Translations under genes and position numbers: made by a program
In this document: positions 15,757 to 23,475 of the stretch, one piece after another
Layout: each line of letters opens with the position of its first letter
How positions within the stretch are numbered: the first letter of the stretch is position 1
Notes under the pieces: generated by a model
What the model was told of the DNA's origin: nothing
The model's input: only the letters and a program-made list of their open reading frames with translations
Databases searched by the model: none
Source: Lewinellaceae bacterium
Lineage (GTDB): Bacteria > Bacteroidota > Bacteroidia > Chitinophagales > Saprospiraceae
DNA length: 25,164 nucleotides
Direction of reading: 5' to 3'
NCBI GenBank assembly: GCA_016713985.1
Contig: JADJOD010000042.1
Coordinates: 1 to 25,164, forward strand

Positions 15757-16089
15757 TCATTCATTTCTCCATTTTTTTAACCGCAGGTTCACTTCCAAAT
15801 TGGGCAGCCTGCGTCCTTTTTCATTCACTAAAAACGCCAATTTTTCAGCGGCTTCCACGGATGAAATCAGGCTTAATGACACGAATTCATCAAAAGGCCA
15901 AAGCAGTCCATGCACATTAAGACCAAAATTTTCGGCAGTCCGACGCGCCAATCCATCCCCGGAAAGCAACACGCCATTTTTACGAACGGCAAGGCAAATA
16001 ACCGAGCGGTCTGGTACGGACAGGCCGATTGGTTTTATACGTTTTGGAACATAAAAACGGATTGGATAAGGGTATCGTTGTTGACGCAT
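15757..16089 (-). pseudogene. C-terminal part of a PIN-domain (DUF3368-like) toxin
   Basis: From about 16021 down to the stop at 15757 the frame resembles the second half of PIN/DUF3368 toxins: DRSVICLAVRKNGVLLSGDGLARRTAENFGLNVHGLLWPFDEFV, then AAEKLAFLVNEKGRRLPNLEV. The GDG and the earlier DRS acidic positions fit the PIN active site. The N-terminal third, with the first catalytic Asp, is missing; the 24 residues before DRSV (MRQQRYPYPIRFYVPKR) come from unrelated DNA shared with a fragment on the opposite strand. No antitoxin gene is present upstream. I infer an orphan, truncated toxin. Confidence 0.65.
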
Positions 16090-16157
16090 ACGGGGCGAAC
16101 AACGACGAACACATTACCCGTTTTTTGAAAGATGTCCCCCGAAAATTCCCGGCATAG
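16014..16157 (+). pseudogene. C-terminal gene fragment of unknown family
   Basis: A 47-codon plus-strand frame reads RLVLYVLEHKNGLDKGIVVD, then AYGANNDEHITRFLKDVPRK, ending FPA and TAG at 16155-16157. It has the composition and ending of a real protein C-terminus but no start, and I cannot name the family. It abuts and slightly overlaps the PIN fragment on the other strand, which marks a junction near 16021. Confidence 0.4.
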
Positions 16158-16195
16158 CTGATTCGCCCCGAAACACAGCGACCTTACACCCCATC

Positions 16196-16241
16196 TGAGG
16201 AGTATATGCGGATGCTGCTGTGCAGCAGCAGCGGTTCCTCA
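16196..16241 (+). promoter_or_regulatory. Nested inverted repeat upstream of the APC permease
   Basis: A perfect inner repeat TGCTGCTG-TG-CAGCAGCA (16213-16230) sits inside an outer TGAGGA (16196-16201) / TCCTCA (16236-16241) pair. It is followed by TAACGTTTG (16249-16257), a -7-like element with one extra base, 10 bases before the permease ATG at 16267. The arrangement could be an operator or the terminator of a lost upstream gene. There is no other gene between 16158 and 16266. Confidence 0.4.
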
Positions 16242-16266
16242 ATTTTCTAACGTTTGAACCCTCGCC

Positions 16267-18015
16267 ATGAGCACCTTACCACACTCCAAAAAACTCAACG
16301 AACTGCAAGCCACTGCTATTTGTGGCAATGACATCAGCTCTTCTTGCCTGTATGTGTCGGCGCTGACGATTCTCTACGCGGGCCAGTTTGCCTGGATTTC
16401 GCTCCTTGTTGTGGCCGTGGTGCTTTTCCTGTTTCGCCGCATTTACGGCGAGGTGGTAGGCGCGCTGCCGCTCAACGGCGGCGCTTACAACGCCCTGCTG
16501 AACACGACTTCCAAACAAATGGCCTCCGCTGCGGCTTGCCTCACCATCCTGTCGTACATGGCTACGGCGGTCATTTCGGCCAACGAGGCCATGCACTACC
16601 TGCACAATATGGCGCAGGGGCTGCCTATCGGGGCGGCCACGGTGGCGCTGTTGGCTCTTTTCATGGGCTTGGCGCTGGTGGGCATTGGCGAGTCGGCTGT
16701 CGTGGCGGTGGTTATTTTTATCACGCACCTGGCTTCGCTGTCGCTGCTGGTTTTAGCAGGCGGGTGGTTTTTGCTTTGGCACGGCGGCGCCACGTTCGCG
16801 CTCAACTGGCAGCAGCCGCTGCCGGAGGGCGGGTTCTCTACGGCCTTGTTTTTAGGGTTTTCGGCGGCCATGCTGGGTATTTCGGGTTTTGAGAGTTCGG
16901 CCAATTTTGTGGAGCAGCAGCAGCCCGGCGTGTTCCGCAAGACGCTGCGCAATATGTGGGCGGTGGTGAGTTTTTTCAACCCTGTCATCGCGCTCTTAGT
17001 GCTGTGTATCCTGCCATTGGCGCAAGTGGGCGAACACCGCGAGTCGTTGTTAGCTTTTCTGGGCGACACCGCCGGAGGCAATTGGTTGGGCTGGCTCATT
17101 TCGGTGGATGCGGTGTTGGTGCTGAGTGGGGCGGTACTCACCTCGTTCGTAGGGGTCACCGGCCTGATTGAGCGGATTACGCTCGACCGTGTTTTGCCCA
17201 ATTTTTTCCTGGCCCAAAACCGGCGCGGGGTCAATTATCGGATCGTAATGGCTTTTTTCATCCTGTGCGTATCGGTGCTGTTTGCCACGAAAGGCGATTT
17301 GGGCGCCTTGGCGGGGGTCTATACTTTTTCGTTTTTGGCGGTGATGGCTTTGTTCGGTTTGGGCAATCTGCTGTTGAAAATCAAGCGAGCCAAGTTGCCG
17401 CGCCCGGTGCGGGCCCACCCGCTGGCGGTGGTGGTGTCCATTGGGTGCGTGGCGGCTGCGTTTGGGGGAAATATGCGGCTCAACCCCGATGCGCTGTTCA
17501 CTTTTGTTCAATACCTGCTACCCGCGTTGGGTTTCATTTTTCTGATGCTCAACCGGGGCCGCATCGTGCGTATATTGCTCTATGTGATTGATTACATGTA
17601 CCGCCCTGTGCGCCGTTTTGTCGTGGTCAGCAACCAGTACTTGCAAAAGATGCTGGAAAAAATCAACGCGCAGGAGTTTGTCTTTTTTACCAAAGGCGAC
17701 GATGTGGCGGTACTCAACCGGGTGCTGCAATATGTGGAAACTAATGAAAAAACAGGCCGTTTGAAAATCGTGACGGTGATGAACCCCGGCCAAATCAGTA
17801 ACGAGGCCCTGCGCCACGACCTCGAAGTACTCGACCGCGCTTACCCGGAGGTGAAGATTGAGTATGTGGAAATCGAGGGCATTTTCGGCCCGGAACTCAT
17901 CGAAGAACTGTCCACAAAATGGGGCATCCCCAAAAACTTCATGTTTATCGGCTCACCCGGCGACCGATTTCCTTACAGGGTATCAGAATTGGGCGGGGTG
18001 CGGCTCATCATCTGA
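16267..18015 (+). CDS. APC-family permease with C-terminal cytosolic domain
   Basis: A 582-residue transporter. Residues 1-440 hold about 12 transmembrane helices with the APC-type first-helix motif (CGNDISSSCLYVSAL) and the helix-3 region GEVVGALPLNGGAYNAL, typical of amino acid or polyamine permeases. After the last helix (IVRILLYVIDYM) comes a soluble domain of about 140 residues, including VLQYVETNEKTGRLKIVTVM and PEVKIEYVEIEGIFGPELIEELSTKWGIPKNFMFIGSPG. Its alternating alpha/beta pattern recalls a universal-stress-protein-like sensor, but it lacks a clear nucleotide motif, so that is inference. The start at ATG 16267 puts helix 1 about 15 residues in. It is followed 61 bases later by mscS on the same strand; the pair is probably one transcript. 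The substrate is unknown. Confidence 0.85.
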   Translation: MSTLPHSKKLNELQATAICGNDISSSCLYVSALTILYAGQFAWISLLVVAVVLFLFRRIYGEVVGALPLNGGAYNALLNTTSKQMASAAACLTILSYMATAVISANEAMHYLHNMAQGLPIGAATVALLALFMGLALVGIGESAVVAVVIFITHLASLSLLVLAGGWFLLWHGGATFALNWQQPLPEGGFSTALFLGFSAAMLGISGFESSANFVEQQQPGVFRKTLRNMWAVVSFFNPVIALLVLCILPLAQVGEHRESLLAFLGDTAGGNWLGWLISVDAVLVLSGAVLTSFVGVTGLIERITLDRVLPNFFLAQNRRGVNYRIVMAFFILCVSVLFATKGDLGALAGVYTFSFLAVMALFGLGNLLLKIKRAKLPRPVRAHPLAVVVSIGCVAAAFGGNMRLNPDALFTFVQYLLPALGFIFLMLNRGRIVRILLYVIDYMYRPVRRFVVVSNQYLQKMLEKINAQEFVFFTKGDDVAVLNRVLQYVETNEKTGRLKIVTVMNPGQISNEALRHDLEVLDRAYPEVKIEYVEIEGIFGPELIEELSTKWGIPKNFMFIGSPGDRFPYRVSELGGVRLII

Positions 18016-18027
18016 CCTGGGCGGCCG

Positions 18028-18070
18028 GAAGGTTGGTTGGTATCAACCTTCATCAACTTTCATCAACTTT
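18028..18070 (+). repeat. Hairpin and short direct repeats between the permease and mscS
   Basis: GAAGGTTG (18028-18035) pairs with CAACCTTC (18044-18051) around an 8-base loop. Overlapping it is the direct repeat CATCAACTTT twice (18051-18070), ending 6 bases before the mscS ATG. No T run follows, so it is not a classical terminator; it may set mscS translation or mRNA stability. Confidence 0.45.
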
Positions 18071-18076
18071 GACATT

Positions 18077-18910
18077 ATGAACGAAATACTGAATTACGAA
18101 ATACTGCACCTCTCTTCCTTTGTCCTTACGGTTGGCAGCCTGGTGGTTTTGTTGCTGATTCTGGCCGGCGCGTTTTTGTTATTGAAAGTGCTGACAACGG
18201 TGTTGCGCCGCTCCATGAGTACCAGGTTGGTGCCTGAAGGGCGTCAGGACTCTTTCATACAACTAACGGGTTATGTTATTTGGACGTTCGGCGCTATCCT
18301 CGGCCTGCAATCGTTGGGCGTGGATATCACATTTTTGGCGGCCAGCTCGGCGGCCTTGTTGATCGGTATCGGCCTTGGCTTGCAAAACGTATTCAAGGAC
18401 TTTGTTTCCGGCATCATTGTCTTGCTGGAAGGCACAGTAAAGGCCAACGACGTGGTCGAAATAGACGGTTGGGTGGTCAAAGTCAAGGAAGTGTCGCTGC
18501 GCACCTCGCAGGTGGTGACCCGGGAAGACAATGTGGTTATCATTCCCAACCACAAGTTTATCGAGGAAAACGTCATCAATTGGACGCACAACGCCACACC
18601 ATCGCGTTTTGAATTGAATGTGGGCGTGGATTACACTTCCGACATCCGCAAAGTGGAACAAGCACTCCTTGACTGCGCAGGCCGGCACAGCGACTTGTTG
18701 CAAGACGATCCGCACCGGCCTTTTGTCCGGCTGATGAATTTTGGTAGTTCATCGCTTGATTTTCAGCTCATTTTTTGGAGCGACAACATGTTCCGCATCG
18801 AAACGGTCAAAAGCCAGCTGCGCTTTGCTATTGTTGACGCTTTTCATGAGCGCAACATAACGATTCCTTTCACCCAAGTGGTACTGCATCAGGCAACCAT
18901 AGCGCCCTGA
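18077..18910 (+). CDS. MscS-family mechanosensitive channel
   Basis: A 277-residue small-conductance-type channel that would release osmolytes on hypo-osmotic shock. It has three membrane segments: about residues 14-40, 65-85 and the pore helix near 92-125 (LAASSAALLIGIGLGLQNVFKDFVSGIIVLLEG). The beta domain follows with VVEIDGWVVKVKEVSLRTSQ and the hallmark VVIIPNHKFIEENVINW, then the C-terminal cytosolic domain. Length is typical for the minimal three-helix class. I start at ATG 18077 (MNEILNY); the frame is open into the permease gene but nothing there is family-like. It follows the permease by 61 bases and precedes the Crp-regulated universal stress protein gene. Confidence 0.93.
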   Translation: MNEILNYEILHLSSFVLTVGSLVVLLLILAGAFLLLKVLTTVLRRSMSTRLVPEGRQDSFIQLTGYVIWTFGAILGLQSLGVDITFLAASSAALLIGIGLGLQNVFKDFVSGIIVLLEGTVKANDVVEIDGWVVKVKEVSLRTSQVVTREDNVVIIPNHKFIEENVINWTHNATPSRFELNVGVDYTSDIRKVEQALLDCAGRHSDLLQDDPHRPFVRLMNFGSSSLDFQLIFWSDNMFRIETVKSQLRFAIVDAFHERNITIPFTQVVLHQATIAP

Positions 18911-18939
18911 TTTGCCCGAAAAAATTCGACTCATCTGCC

Positions 18940-18988
18940 AAAACCTGATTTCTGTCAGGTTTTAAGCCCGTAGCGGACCTTAACTTTG
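18940..18988 (+). promoter_or_regulatory. Crp/Fnr-type operator and promoter of the universal stress protein gene
   Basis: AAAACCTGA-TTTCTG-TCAGGTTTT (18940-18963) is a perfect 9-bp inverted repeat with a 6-base spacer, the architecture of Crp/Fnr sites. Seventeen bases later TAACTTTG (18981-18988) matches TAnnTTTG exactly. With a start about 7 bases after that, the operator centre lies near -43, the usual class II activator position. The Crp/Fnr protein encoded at 14692-15414 is the obvious candidate regulator. Confidence 0.75.
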
Positions 18989-19053
18989 TATCAACAGTTT
19001 CCTTTAATCGCTGTTGTTCCTGCGCCGGCTACAAAGCTCAGTGTTTCAGGGCA

Positions 19054-19956
19054 ATGGCTCAATCTTTTTTTATGAAAAACTACACTATTCGCAAAATAAT
19101 AACCCCTGCTACTTTCCCTTTGAAAAACGATGCTGTCACGGCCTGGTCGGAGCAATTGTCGGGCATTTTTAAAGCCCAACTTGTGCTGTACAGTGCTGTC
19201 GGGACTGATCCCAATCCATATATGGCCTTGTACGGAAAAGAAAACAACGATTTGCTCAAGGCCGCAATGGCTAAGTTGCTGAATTTGGGCAATAGCCTGC
19301 ACCAGGCGCATTCGGTCAAATATCTTCTGGAATCGGGCACACATTGGCGCAATTTGGTGAAACAAATGCGCGACGAACATACCGACCTGCTGGTGGCCGG
19401 AATGCCTCCTGCGGGCAAAGCCACTTCGGGCAAGCCCTCCGTGTTGATGTACAACAGCCCTTGCCCGGTACTCTTCGTGCGCGAGGATATGCCACCTGCG
19501 GTGTTCAAAAAAATTCTCGTGCCGGTGCGCCTGAAAGATGGGCTGGAACAAAAACTGCCCGTTGTGATCACTTGGGCCAAAGCCTGTGGCGCGCGGGTGT
19601 GCCTTTCCGCTTTTGCCGCCGATGATGCTGGCAGCGGCGAAAAAACACGTCTCTACCACCTGGTAGAAAAAATGGCAAATACTTTGAAAGCGGCTGGGAT
19701 TATCGTGGAAATTGAAACTACGCATGGCTTTCACTTCGGCACTACCATGGTACAACGCGCCAAACAAACAGGCGTGGACTTGATTGCCATTGCCATCGAG
19801 CCGGCCAATCTCGTTTCACGGCTGTTCGCCAAAATGGTGGGGCCTTACTTTCTCGAAAACTCGCCCGTGCCGGTGTTGGCGGTGCCGCTGATGAAACCAC
19901 CCATTTCTTCAATAAAAACACCTTCGACACGGATTGCGGAAAAATCGGCATCCTGA
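19054..19956 (+). CDS. Tandem universal stress protein with a foreign C-terminal tail
   Basis: The frame has 300 residues with two universal-stress-protein domains: about 7-145 (YTIRKIITPATFP...SPCPVLFVRED) and 150-281 (FKKILVPVRLKDG...LIAIAIEP...ENSPVPVLAVPLM). The canonical G-x2-G-x9-G(S/T) ATP motif is not evident in either half, suggesting a non-ATP-binding class. Start is ATG 19054, or ATG 19072 (MKNYTIRK), which fits the fold better. The native protein should end about VPLMK (19896); the last 19 residues, PPISSIKTPSTRIAEKSAS, are an out-of-frame reading of a nitrilase fragment. The domains themselves are complete. It is preceded by the Crp-type operator and -7 element, so it is probably induced under starvation or low oxygen. 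Confidence 0.85.
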   Translation: MAQSFFMKNYTIRKIITPATFPLKNDAVTAWSEQLSGIFKAQLVLYSAVGTDPNPYMALYGKENNDLLKAAMAKLLNLGNSLHQAHSVKYLLESGTHWRNLVKQMRDEHTDLLVAGMPPAGKATSGKPSVLMYNSPCPVLFVREDMPPAVFKKILVPVRLKDGLEQKLPVVITWAKACGARVCLSAFAADDAGSGEKTRLYHLVEKMANTLKAAGIIVEIETTHGFHFGTTMVQRAKQTGVDLIAIAIEPANLVSRLFAKMVGPYFLENSPVPVLAVPLMKPPISSIKTPSTRIAEKSAS

Positions 19957-20097
19957 TTTGCTACGACGTGGAGTTTCCGGAACTGCCGCGCCTGCCCTGG
20001 CCGACGGCGGCATGAACATCCTTTTTGTGCCTTTCCTGACCGATACGCAAAATGCTTGTTCGAGGGTGCAACTCTGCGCCCGCGCCCGGGCGCTGTG
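19896..20097 (+). pseudogene. Carbon-nitrogen hydrolase (nitrilase) fragment wedged between convergent genes
   Basis: One frame reads THFFNKNTFDTDCGKIGILI, then CYDVEFPELPRL, with the nitrilase nucleophile Cys in the ICYDVEFPE motif. A frameshift near 20000 continues it as ADGGMNILFVPFLTDTQNAC, then SRVQLCARARAL. About 65 residues of the middle of the enzyme remain, with no start or natural end. The universal stress protein gene runs into its left edge and the DUF389 gene (minus strand) into its right edge, so both neighbours carry nonsense C-terminal tails. I infer insertion, or recombination leaving a slice. Confidence 0.8.
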
Positions 20098-21365
20098 AAG
20101 TTGCGTTTCCAACCAGTTTTGGAATCGCATTTTTTCTTTCCGGTCGGGTAGTGTTGAAAATTGCAGGTATACCAGGTAATTTTCCGTGGAGTCTTCATTT
20201 GGGCTGCCGGCCGGGCGTAGTTGGGTGAAAGCGAGGTGACGAAGCTCGGGGTACAGAGATTTGGCCTCGCTTATCAGTTGCATAGTGTTCGCTTCCGCCG
20301 ATTTCAGGCTATCCATCATTGCCTTCAGCGCGAGCAGTTCATATTCCTTCTCCGCCAGCACTTGTTTCAGGGGATTCGCCTGGTCGGGTTGCTTTATTTC
20401 ACCCAAATATTCAAATCCTTGTCGGACGGTCAACGTTGCGTCCTCAAGATTGTAGTAGGTCAATCTGCTTTTCAGTTGCTCGATTTCCGCATCTGTTATT
20501 TTTTTTCCGCCATAGGTGAGTGTGATGCACTTTTGTCTGGCATCAATTTCCTTTTTCAACAAATAGTCATTGGGAAATTGAGCTTCACTTTTGATAAAAC
20601 GATCGGCCTTTTGCGTGAACTTTTCCTTTTGCACAATATCATAACCGAAATACAGACTCGGCAACAGCGTCACGACGACCACTACCCAGGCAATTCGTTT
20701 TGCTTTAATTTCTGCCTCATGATCCGGCAATTTTTTTAAGGGAAATCGGAGCAGCCGCACCGTCAGCAGGGTTGCCAGTGCGATAAACACGGTGTTGATG
20801 AGAAACAAGTAAAACGCGCCGAAAAAATAAGCCATTTGCAAGGTTGCCAGCCCGTATCCTGCGGTACAAAGCGGCGGCATGAGCGCCGTGGCTATGGCTA
20901 CACCCGGGATGACATTTCCTTTATGTTTACACGATACGGCTATGATCCCGGCGAGCCCGCCAAAAAACGCAATCAAAACGTCGTAGATATTCGGCGACGT
21001 CCTGGCGAGGATTTCAGAATGTGCGGAATTGATCAGGGTAATAGAAAAATAGAGCGTTGACGTGGCCAAACTTACGCCTGCTGCAAAAGATAGCTGAACA
21101 AGGATTTGCGCAGCAGTACCAAATCATTGATCCCCATGCCCATGCCCATGCCCATGATAGGCCCCATCAGCGGCGATATGAGCATGGCGCCAATAACCAC
21201 TGCGGTCGAATTCACATTCAAGCCCAGAGAAGCGACGAAAATGGCAAAAATTAATATCCAGAGATTCGCCCCATGTGAGGCAACATCGTTTTCAATGGTC
21301 TTAATTACATCCCTGTAATTTTCTTTTTCGTGGGTAAGGTCAAACTGTTCGAGAAACTTGTTCAT
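19909..21365 (-). pseudogene. DUF389 membrane protein, one frameshift and replaced C-terminus
   Basis: ATG 21365 gives MNKFLEQFDLTHEKENYRDV, then helices WILIFAIFVASLGLNVNSTAVVIGAMLISPLMGPI and a GMGMGMGMG loop. The frame ends at 21072 after a break in an A4 run at 21085-21088. One frame over it continues (VS)LATSTLYFSITLINSAHSEILART, IAFFGGLAGIIAVSCKHKGNVIPGVAIATALMPPLCTAGYG and further helices, which is the DUF389 core. A long soluble C-terminal domain follows (FIKSEAQFPNDYLLKKEIDA...EKMRFQNWLETQLHS). After about 20098 the reading enters the antisense of the nitrilase slice, so about 60 residues are nonsense. The function of DUF389 is unknown; it often neighbours transport and stress genes. 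Confidence 0.82.
21133..21156. repeat. (CCCATG)4 hexanucleotide tandem repeat in the DUF389 gene
   Basis: Four perfect CCCATG units encode the alternating Gly-Met run on the minus strand, where family members usually have Gly with Leu or other residues. Change in unit number would keep frame (two residues per unit). Confidence 0.85.
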
Positions 21366-21401
21366 TGCGTAGCAGATAATAGTCAATAGGCCGGGTATGG
21401 G

Positions 21402-21429
21402 CAAAGGTAAGCAATCACCTCCCCATCAA
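21402..21429 (-). promoter_or_regulatory. Promoter of the DUF389 gene
   Basis: On the minus strand TACCTTTG (21409 to 21402) is an exact TAnnTTTG, with TTG (21429-21427) seventeen bases upstream. It overlaps the 3' end of the mannosyl-3-phosphoglycerate phosphatase gene and gives a leader of about 30 bases. The Crp-type operator is absent here. Confidence 0.5.
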
Positions 21430-22242
21430 CATTTGTATTGCTGCCGAAAACCCCGCCGGGCCTACTCCCTCGATTTTAATCAGTTGCGGGGTTTCCACCT
21501 CTGCCCAAGTATGGTCGGGGCGTTGCACCAAGAAGGGCAGGTCCACTGCTTCCAGCATCGGCACATCGTTGGGACTGTCGCCTATTGCGGCAAAAACGAA
21601 TGTCCTGAGCAGCCGGCTCGCGGAAAATTTCCATCATCCATTCCACCGCTTTGCCTTTGTTCACCACGCCCGACTGCGCGGTGTAGAATCGCCCGCCCCG
21701 GCTAAGGGCAAAACCAGCCTGTTCCAAACTGGCGCCGACTTGGGCGGCCCTGATTTCATTCAAGGGCGAAAGCAACGTTTCCGTGAACCAGCGGGCGCGG
21801 GCGCGGTGGAGGGCTTCCCCGTTCAGGCCGGTAGCGGCTGAAATCTCGGCATCGGAGGCATCCGCATATCCTTTTATTGCTTCTAATTGCGCCAGAACCG
21901 AACGCAAGGCCACGGCATCGGCATGCGCGAAAACAATGATGTCGTACCCGCTTCCCGCCGCGTTGCCGCGTACATTTTTTCAGGGAAAAAACCGCGCGGG
22001 ACAGCCGCTGCGCTGCCGTTTTCAAAGATAAACGGTTGAAAAATACCGAGTGCTCGTTGCAGGTGAACTTGCTCGGCAAAAGTTTTGGAGGAGCAAAACA
22101 CGAGCGGCGCGTTGCGTCCGGCCAATTTCCGCATAGCCTCCCGGCTCCCTTCGATGCCGTAGGTGTGGTGGTCAATCAATGTGCCGTCCAGGTCGGTGAA
22201 CACCACAAGCGGCCGGCGGGCCGGAACAGGTAAGTGCATCAT
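21415..22242 (-). pseudogene. mpgP: Mannosyl-3-phosphoglycerate phosphatase, two frameshifts
   Basis: This HAD-superfamily enzyme would dephosphorylate mannosyl-3-phosphoglycerate to the compatible solute mannosylglycerate. HAD motif I is intact (VVFTDLDGTLIDHHTYG), followed by APLVFCSSKTFAEQ and FIFENGSAAAVPRGFF. Near 21950 the frame shifts into GYDIIVFAHADAVALRSVLA, then SDAEISAATGLNGEALHRARARWFTE. Near 21605 it shifts again into FVFAAIGDSPNDVPMLEAVD (HAD motif IV) and DHTWAEVETPQLIKIEGVGP, to TGA 21415-21417. The ATG at 22242 overlaps the synthase stop as ATGA, so the two were translationally coupled. All catalytic motifs survive, so decay is recent or the indels are errors. Confidence 0.85.
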
Positions 22243-23433
22243 GCGGGGACAAAGTTGCCGTACAGCGGCCAGTCTATCGTTCGGGCAGCGGCCTCGAAAT
22301 CTATGCCGGCCAGTACGGGATATTGGCGGAGTTTCACAGGTTCTTCGTTTTTTCGTATGATTTTCAATTGCTGAAGTTCAGTGGCAATATCTTTTTTCAG
22401 GCTGGCTGGGCAAATGGTGGGGTGCCAGAGCACGGAGAGCGAGTATTCTATCATTTCATTGATGTGGTCGCCACCTTTGGTCACTTCGTGCAGGTGCGGA
22501 TTGCGCGACTCCATCTGGAAAATCTCTACCCCGCTTTTCATGATTTCAGGAAAAGGGGCGGGCAGCGCACCGCCGAATTTTTCCATCAGGCTGACAAAGT
22601 GGTAGGTCTCGACGGAAAAACCTGTCGAATAGTCGAGCGCCAAAGCCAGGGGCATGGACAGTGCGTGCTCGCCCGCATTGCCCGTGCGCAGCACTTCGGT
22701 TTCGTAGCCGGTGAAATGGCTGAGAAACAGGTTGAGGAATTGGTTGGTGATGCGCGACACACGCCCCCATTTTGCAAAAAAGAGTTCTGTGTCAACAATC
22801 TTTGGCTTGCTGTGCCACTGGATGCGCACCATCGAGTAAGGCGTTTTGCCTTGCGAAAGCCCCGCGGAAAAGATGCGCACATACTCGAATACAGCACCGG
22901 GGAAATAATTGTCCGAATCAATGAAGCCGACATATTTTTTGCCCGCCATATTGGCCAAGGCGATGCCTGCCAACATACCCTCTGCCTTCCCATTCCGCAC
23001 AAGCCCATCGCCGTCGAGCAGATGGGGGTAGCCGCCTTCACGGAACATACGTGCAATCTCGGGCGAGCGTTGGTGCGCGATGATGTACTTTTTTTTCGCG
23101 TAGCGGCAAAAAGTGTCCACCATGGACTGCTCCATCCGAAAGCGGTCAATCGGGTCATTTTTGCTGTTCGATAGAATGATGGGCAGACAGGCGTGCGGGA
23201 TGCCGCACAAAACACCCTCCAGCAAGCGCAGACGTTTCGTTTTTACCGGGATCACGATGGCCAAATCCTTTTCAATCTCGTGCAGCCGCTCGTAGGATCT
23301 GCTCGATGACATGGAAAGGGCTGTCGAATTCAGCATCCACATTGTAACCTCCATCGAGTTCATAGATTTTCTGAACTTTGTAAAAAAGATTTGCGCCAAA
23401 TCGCTCGGCGTTTATAGGTATTTCTATCCGCAT
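22239..23433 (-). pseudogene. mpgS: Mannosyl-3-phosphoglycerate synthase (GT55), one frameshift near the N-terminus
   Basis: The family N-terminus is MRIEIPINAERFGANLFYKV, then QKIYELDGGYNVDAEFDSP, starting at ATG 23433. One extra base near 23296 moves the rest into another frame, beginning SYERLHEIEKDLAIVIPVKTKR. That frame is uninterrupted and keeps LLDGDGLVRNGKAEGML, the metal-binding GFIDSDNYFPGAV, YSMVRIQWHSKPK, WGRVSRITNQFLNLFLSHFTGYETEV and TGNAGEHAL. The enzyme transfers mannose from GDP-mannose to 3-phosphoglycerate. An internal start could still give a protein lacking about 45 residues. It follows the antiporter by 42 bases and overlaps mpgP by 4. Mannosylglycerate is best known from thermophiles and a few halotolerant bacteria, so its presence here is uncommon. 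Confidence 0.88.
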
Positions 23434-23475
23434 GATATTCTGTTTTTAGCAAACCTGGATGTTGAAGTATCTCAC

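Noticed and set aside
22323..23174. A 283-residue plus-strand frame opposite mpgS
   Set aside because: It is antisense to conserved GT55 motifs and shows no family resemblance.
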